From Candidatus Aminicenantota bacterium (GTDB lineage: Bacteria > Acidobacteriota > Aminicenantia > UBA2199), in the NCBI GenBank assembly GCA_020355945.1, contig CP070627.1:7287310-7297497 (forward strand): a stretch of DNA of 10,188 nucleotides, written 5' to 3'. Shown one piece after another: positions 6,501 through 10,188 of the stretch. A program made the translations under genes and the position numbers. Every line of letters begins with the position of its first letter. Positions within the stretch are counted from its first letter, which is position 1. Below the pieces are notes generated by a model, which was given only the letters and a program-made list of their open reading frames with translations, was not told the origin of the DNA and did not search any database.

Positions 6501-9500
6501 ATGATTGGGAAGAAATTTGAAGAACAGGTTGAACAAACACCCCATCACACTGCGGTAAAAACGGGTAACCAATGGGTTACCTATAAGCAGTTGAACCGGT
6601 ATGCCAACCGAATTGCCAGTATGATCTTAGAACAGTTGGCACATACTGGAACAGTGGAGCGGGTGAGTCTTTTGTTTGATCATGGTTTACACATGATTGC
6701 TGCCATACTGGGCGCGTTTAAAGCAGGCATGGCCTATGTGCCCCTTTCCACTGATTACCCGGAGAACCGGTTATCTTATATGGTAGGCAATTCAGGATCT
6801 TTGTTGGTCCTGGCTCTTTCTTGCCATGAAGTAACAGCCCGAACTATTGCACAGAACAACAACATTGAATGCCTTTTCATTGACGAACCTGGTGATAGGT
6901 TTTCAGAAGAGAACCCGGGGCTTGACGTTCCCGGCAGCCAACTGGCTTACATCATGTATACATCCGGTTCCACTGGCCGACCCAAGGGAGTCATGCAAAC
7001 TCATGAAAATGTTTTATACTATATCCGGAACTGGGTTAAGATATTTTCCATCACCAGCAGTGATGGGATGACCCTTTTTTCTTCGTTTTGCCATGATGGT
7101 TCTGTCCAGGATTTGCTGGCCGCACTGCTTACGGGCGCTGCTCTTTTTCCCCTTAATATGAGGAACCGGGAAAGCACAGTGGAACTATCTGATTTTTTGG
7201 TCCGGGAGAGAATCACCATCTGGCACTCTGTTCCCTCTTTATACAGTTACTTTGTCAGCACTTTGACGGGAAAGGAAAAATTCCCATACCTTCGGTACGT
7301 TCTTTTAGGAGGGGAAGCGGTACGTCAGCATGAGATCATCATGTTTAAAAGATTTTTTCCCCATTCGGTCCTGGCCAATGTCTATGGTCAAACCGAATCC
7401 TCTGTGAATTCGATTCGTCTCATTCACCAGGAGGATATGATTGAGCATATGACCATTGGTGATCCGTTGGACCGCACACAGGTATTGGTGTTGGATGAGG
7501 ATGACTGCGAAGTGGAGGAGTTTGAAGTGGGTGAAATCATGGTGGCCTGCCAGCACCTCTCAACCGGTTACTGGAAAAACCCGGAAGAAACCAAAAGAAT
7601 CTTTAGTTATGACCCGGAAATGGGACCCTTATACTTTACTGGTGACCTGGGGCGTCTTTTACCTGGCGGAGAGATTGAATTTCTAGGGCGGCGGGATTTC
7701 CAGGTGAAAATCCGGGGATTCCGCATCGAAATGGGGGAAATAGAAAGCCAGGTGCTCAAACACCCGGGAATCCATGAAGCAGTGGTTACTGTAAGAGAAA
7801 ATGAAGAGGGAGAAAAAGAGTTATGTTGCTATTATATCCCTCGTGTCTCTCAAGCCCAACGGGAACCCGGTGGGGATGTGGAAAAACCAGGGGACCTGGA
7901 ATTGAGGGAATTCCTGGCAGGGGAGCTGCCCGATTACATGATCCCTACTTATTTTGTACCATTGGAGCGTTTTCCTTTGACCCAGAGTGGAAAAATTGAT
8001 CGCAGCGCTTTACCAGAGCCTAAAGCCGCAGAAATCCCCTACGTTGCCCCCCGTAATGAGTTAGAAAAGACACTGGTGAACTTGTGGTGCACTGTGCTGT
8101 GTAAAGATGCGGACCAGGTGGGAATCGATGCCAATTTTTTCCAATTGGGCGGTCATTCGTTAAAAGCCACTGCATTGGTAGCCAAAATCCACAAAACCCT
8201 GGATATAAGGGTGCCGGTGGTGCAGATTTTTAAGACCCCCACTGTCCGGGGATTGGCCGCGTATATCAAATCTGTCAGGGAAGATAAATTTATTTCCATA
8301 GAACCAGCGCCGCTGAAGGAATATTATCCTCTTTCTTCTGCGCAAAAGCGGCTGTATATATTGCAGCAAATGGATGAAACCGGTATTGGTTATAATATGC
8401 CCGGGGTTTTCCTCCTGGAGGGTGATTTGGACGGTGCCAAACTGGAAGGGGCTTTTAAGCGGTTGATTGAGCAGCATGAGAGTTTGCGCACGTCGTTTCA
8501 TATGATTGAAGAAGAACCGGTTCAGCGGGTCCAAAAGAAGATAGATTTTAAAGGTATTAGTAAAAAGGATCTTGGCCGCCGGAGGCAAATAGACATTGCC
8601 CTTGATGAAATAATCAAAGCTTTTGTTCGGTCTTTTGATTTATCGAAGGCGCCGCTGCTGCGGGCAGGGTTAATGGAATTGGAACCAGGGAAGCATCTGT
8701 TAATGATCGACATGCATCACATCATTTCGGATGGGATATCTTTTATTATTGTACTGCGGGATTTGCTGGCGTTTTACAGCGGCAAATCCCTGGCACCGCT
8801 GCGCATCCAGTACAAAGATTACTGTCAATGGCAATTGGGAAGCAGGGAAATGGAGATTAGGAAGAAGCAGGCGGATTTTTGGATCAATACCTTTTCTAAA
8901 GAAATACCGGTGTTGAACCTGCCCAGTGACTTTCCCCGTCCGGCGGTGCAGCGTTTTGAGGGCAGGCGCCAGGGTTTTACCCTGGATAAGGAAGTTACAA
9001 AGAGATTAAAAGAGGTTGCCCTGTCAGGAGAGGCCACGTTGTTTATGATACTTTTAGCCGTGTTTAACGCTTTCTTGTCGAAAATGACTGGCCAGGAAGA
9101 CATCGTGGCGGGAACTGTGGTATCCGGCCGGGACCACAGCGAACTGCAGCCGATTGTGGGCATGTTTGTCAACACCCTGGCCTTACGCAATTATCCTTGT
9201 GAAGAAAAAACTTTCAGTCAATTTTTAAAGGAAGTAAAAACCACAGCTCTGGCCGCCTTTGAGAACCGCAGCTACCCCTTTGAAGACCTGGTGGAACAGG
9301 TGACAATAAAAAGGGATATCAGCCGTAATCCCATCTTTGATGTGATGTTCCGGCTGCAAAATTTCGATGTGGAAGGCGAAGAAGAAGAGATCACGGAATT
9401 GGAGAGCGAAGAGGGGCTGCGGCTGAAACCCTGGGATTTCAATAAAACCACCTCCCCTTTTGATTTAACATTGATTGGCGTGGAAGTAGAGGCCCACCTC

Positions 9501-10188
9501 TATTTTAAAATGGAATACAGTACCAATCTCTTCAAAGAGGAAACCATCAGTCGGTTTATTGGCTATTTCAAAAGGATTGCCCTATCCGCGTCGAAGAATC
9601 CCCATGAAAAATTGTCCCAATTGGAAATAATGGAAGAAGAAGAAAAGCAGCGGATATTATATGAATTTAACGATACAGCGTTAGAATATCCTGCGGAAAA
9701 GACCATTCATCAGTTGTTTGAAGAACAGATGGAACGAACCCCGGATCATATTGCTGTGGTAGGAGCCCACGAATTACACGAATTACACGAAGAGGGGACA
9801 AGGGGGCTTGCCCCCTTGTTTATACCTATCTCTATTACTTATCGGAAATTAAACGAACAATCCAATCAATTGGCACATTTATTGAGGCAAAAAGGGGTTG
9901 GCCCCGATATCCTGGTGGGTCTCATGGTGGAGCGGTCTGTTGAGATGATCATTGGTCTTTTAGGAATATTAAAAGCAGGAGGTGCCTATGTGCCCATCGA
10001 TCCCGGATACCCGTTGACAAGGATCGAGTATATTATTAAAACCAGTGGTACTGTCTTTTTCTTAACCAGTGGCACAGGTACTGCCAAACTTGAAAAGATT
10101 TCTTATAACGGCTGCAAGGTAGACCTTTTGGACCCATCCATTTACAACAAGTCAGGCACAGGAAAGAAGGAAAACCCTGGGGACATCG
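6501..10188 (+). CDS. Non-ribosomal peptide synthetase 2 (A-T-C-A), 3' end outside the window
   Basis: The frame is open from ATG 6501 to the window end (1229 codons). The start is chosen for the TAAGG ribosome site 9 nt upstream; the nearest upstream in-frame stop is TAA at 6435, and TTG 6480 is a weaker alternative. It begins directly with A3, without a C domain: YTSGSTGRPKG (153-163), NVYGQTE, YFTGDL, VKIRGFRIEMGEIE, SGKIDR; pocket D199 G200 Q203 H242 L268 G270 V294 V302 N303 K498. T3: LGGHS, Ser553. C3: HHIISDG 739-745, VGMFVNTLALR, RDISRNP. A4 has YRKLN, then LKAGGAYVPIDP, and is cut before its core A3 motif. Known: A domain D235-type aspartate (D199) binds the alpha-amino group. Inferred: A3 loads an unidentified alpha-amino acid that C2 of the upstream protein condenses. 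A3 differs from its neighbours: HDGSVQD at motif A4, Gln for Pro in the YGPTE motif, an unusual A6, and no repeat-derived loops. A4 again has such an insertion (9768-9819). Confidence 0.97.
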   Translation, partial: MIGKKFEEQVEQTPHHTAVKTGNQWVTYKQLNRYANRIASMILEQLAHTGTVERVSLLFDHGLHMIAAILGAFKAGMAYVPLSTDYPENRLSYMVGNSGSLLVLALSCHEVTARTIAQNNNIECLFIDEPGDRFSEENPGLDVPGSQLAYIMYTSGSTGRPKGVMQTHENVLYYIRNWVKIFSITSSDGMTLFSSFCHDGSVQDLLAALLTGAALFPLNMRNRESTVELSDFLVRERITIWHSVPSLYSYFVSTLTGKEKFPYLRYVLLGGEAVRQHEIIMFKRFFPHSVLANVYGQTESSVNSIRLIHQEDMIEHMTIGDPLDRTQVLVLDEDDCEVEEFEVGEIMVACQHLSTGYWKNPEETKRIFSYDPEMGPLYFTGDLGRLLPGGEIEFLGRRDFQVKIRGFRIEMGEIESQVLKHPGIHEAVVTVRENEEGEKELCCYYIPRVSQAQREPGGDVEKPGDLELREFLAGELPDYMIPTYFVPLERFPLTQSGKIDRSALPEPKAAEIPYVAPRNELEKTLVNLWCTVLCKDADQVGIDANFFQLGGHSLKATALVAKIHKTLDIRVPVVQIFKTPTVRGLAAYIKSVREDKFISIEPAPLKEYYPLSSAQKRLYILQQMDETGIGYNMPGVFLLEGDLDGAKLEGAFKRLIEQHESLRTSFHMIEEEPVQRVQKKIDFKGISKKDLGRRRQIDIALDEIIKAFVRSFDLSKAPLLRAGLMELEPGKHLLMIDMHHIISDGISFIIVLRDLLAFYSGKSLAPLRIQYKDYCQWQLGSREMEIRKKQADFWINTFSKEIPVLNLPSDFPRPAVQRFEGRRQGFTLDKEVTKRLKEVALSGEATLFMILLAVFNAFLSKMTGQEDIVAGTVVSGRDHSELQPIVGMFVNTLALRNYPCEEKTFSQFLKEVKTTALAAFENRSYPFEDLVEQVTIKRDISRNPIFDVMFRLQNFDVEGEEEEITELESEEGLRLKPWDFNKTTSPFDLTLIGVEVEAHLYFKMEYSTNLFKEETISRFIGYFKRIALSASKNPHEKLSQLEIMEEEEKQRILYEFNDTALEYPAEKTIHQLFEEQMERTPDHIAVVGAHELHELHEEGTRGLAPLFIPISITYRKLNEQSNQLAHLLRQKGVGPDILVGLMVERSVEMIIGLLGILKAGGAYVPIDPGYPLTRIEYIIKTSGTVFFLTSGTGTAKLEKISYNGCKVDLLDPSIYNKSGTGKKENPGDI
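9768..9791 (+). repeat. CACGAATTA 9-bp repeat (2.7 copies) before A4
   Basis: CACGAATTA at 9768-9776 and 9777-9785, then CACGAA, encode HELHELHE. It lies between the AVVG end of the C-A linker and the ITYRKLN motif, the same place as the insertions ahead of A1 and A2. Confidence 0.85.
9798..9819 (+). repeat. Perfect 22-bp palindrome before A4
   Basis: The arms ACAAGGGGGC and GCCCCCTTGT are separated by TT only. The palindrome is in the coding frame and encodes the TRGLAPL segment. With the adjacent 9-bp repeat it adds about 19 residues before the first A-domain motif compared with A3. It resembles the hairpin of an intrinsic terminator, but only a broken T tract follows. Confidence 0.85.

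Noticed and set aside
5836..6540. Open frame of 234 codons on the - strand, and the other - strand frames across the window
   Set aside because: They lie wholly opposite strongly conserved NRPS domains, show no recognisable domain and have no own ribosome site; they are shadows of the synthetase genes.
6847..7686. Short + strand open frames at 6847-7071 and 7456-7686
   Set aside because: They overlap the continuous synthetase 2 frame in another register, and the A-domain motifs are all in the synthetase 2 frame.
9798..9830. Intrinsic terminator
   Set aside because: The hairpin is strong but followed only by TTGTTTATA, and it lies inside a conserved open frame; better read as a palindromic insertion.

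Overview
The whole window is a piece of a large non-ribosomal peptide synthetase (NRPS) locus on the + strand. It holds two adjacent synthetase genes, both cut by the window edges, with only 17 bases between them. No other genes are visible: no RNA genes, transposase, CRISPR array, tailoring enzyme, transporter or thioesterase. The taxon cannot be fixed from NRPS sequence alone. The moderate base composition, the NRPS style and the many short tandem repeats inside coding sequence remind me of environmental genomes such as Candidatus Aminicenantes / Acidobacteriota-type bacteria, but this is a low-confidence impression.

Layout: positions 1-6483 encode the 3' part of synthetase 1, with domains A1-T1-C1-A2-T2-C2. 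It ends on a condensation domain. Positions 6501-10188 encode the 5' part of synthetase 2, with domains A3-T3-C3-A4. A4 is truncated by the window end before its core A3 motif. All three complete A domains, all three T domains (LGGHS serine) and all three C domains (HHxxxDG) keep their key motifs, so the line looks active. C2 at the end of synthetase 1 would join the chain carried on T2 to the amino acid loaded on T3 of synthetase 2, so the two proteins must work as a pair (or be one protein, see below). The pocket of A1 reads D-A-E-D-I-G-T-V-C-K, whose two acidic residues suggest a basic amino acid. The codes of A2 (DWWHFGMIIK) and A3 (DGQHLGVVNK) match nothing I know. No epimerisation domain is visible.

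Two things stand out. First, the reading frames carry many short tandem repeats (6-, 7- and 9-bp units) and perfect palindromes, in frame, at the same few spots in successive modules: just before the first A-domain motif, between core motifs A2 and A3, just before core motif A7, and in one C-domain loop. This looks like repeated colonisation of tolerant loops by small repeat/palindrome elements.

Second, the gene boundary falls inside a C-A linker. Just upstream of the stop codon lies an A8-G run with the slippery heptamer A-AAA-AAG in the correct register, followed 5 nt later by a stem-loop. A -1 slip there enters the frame of synthetase 2 and stays open to its ATG, so a fused A-T-C-A-T-C-A-T-C-A protein is possible. 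A one-base homopolymer error would give the same picture.
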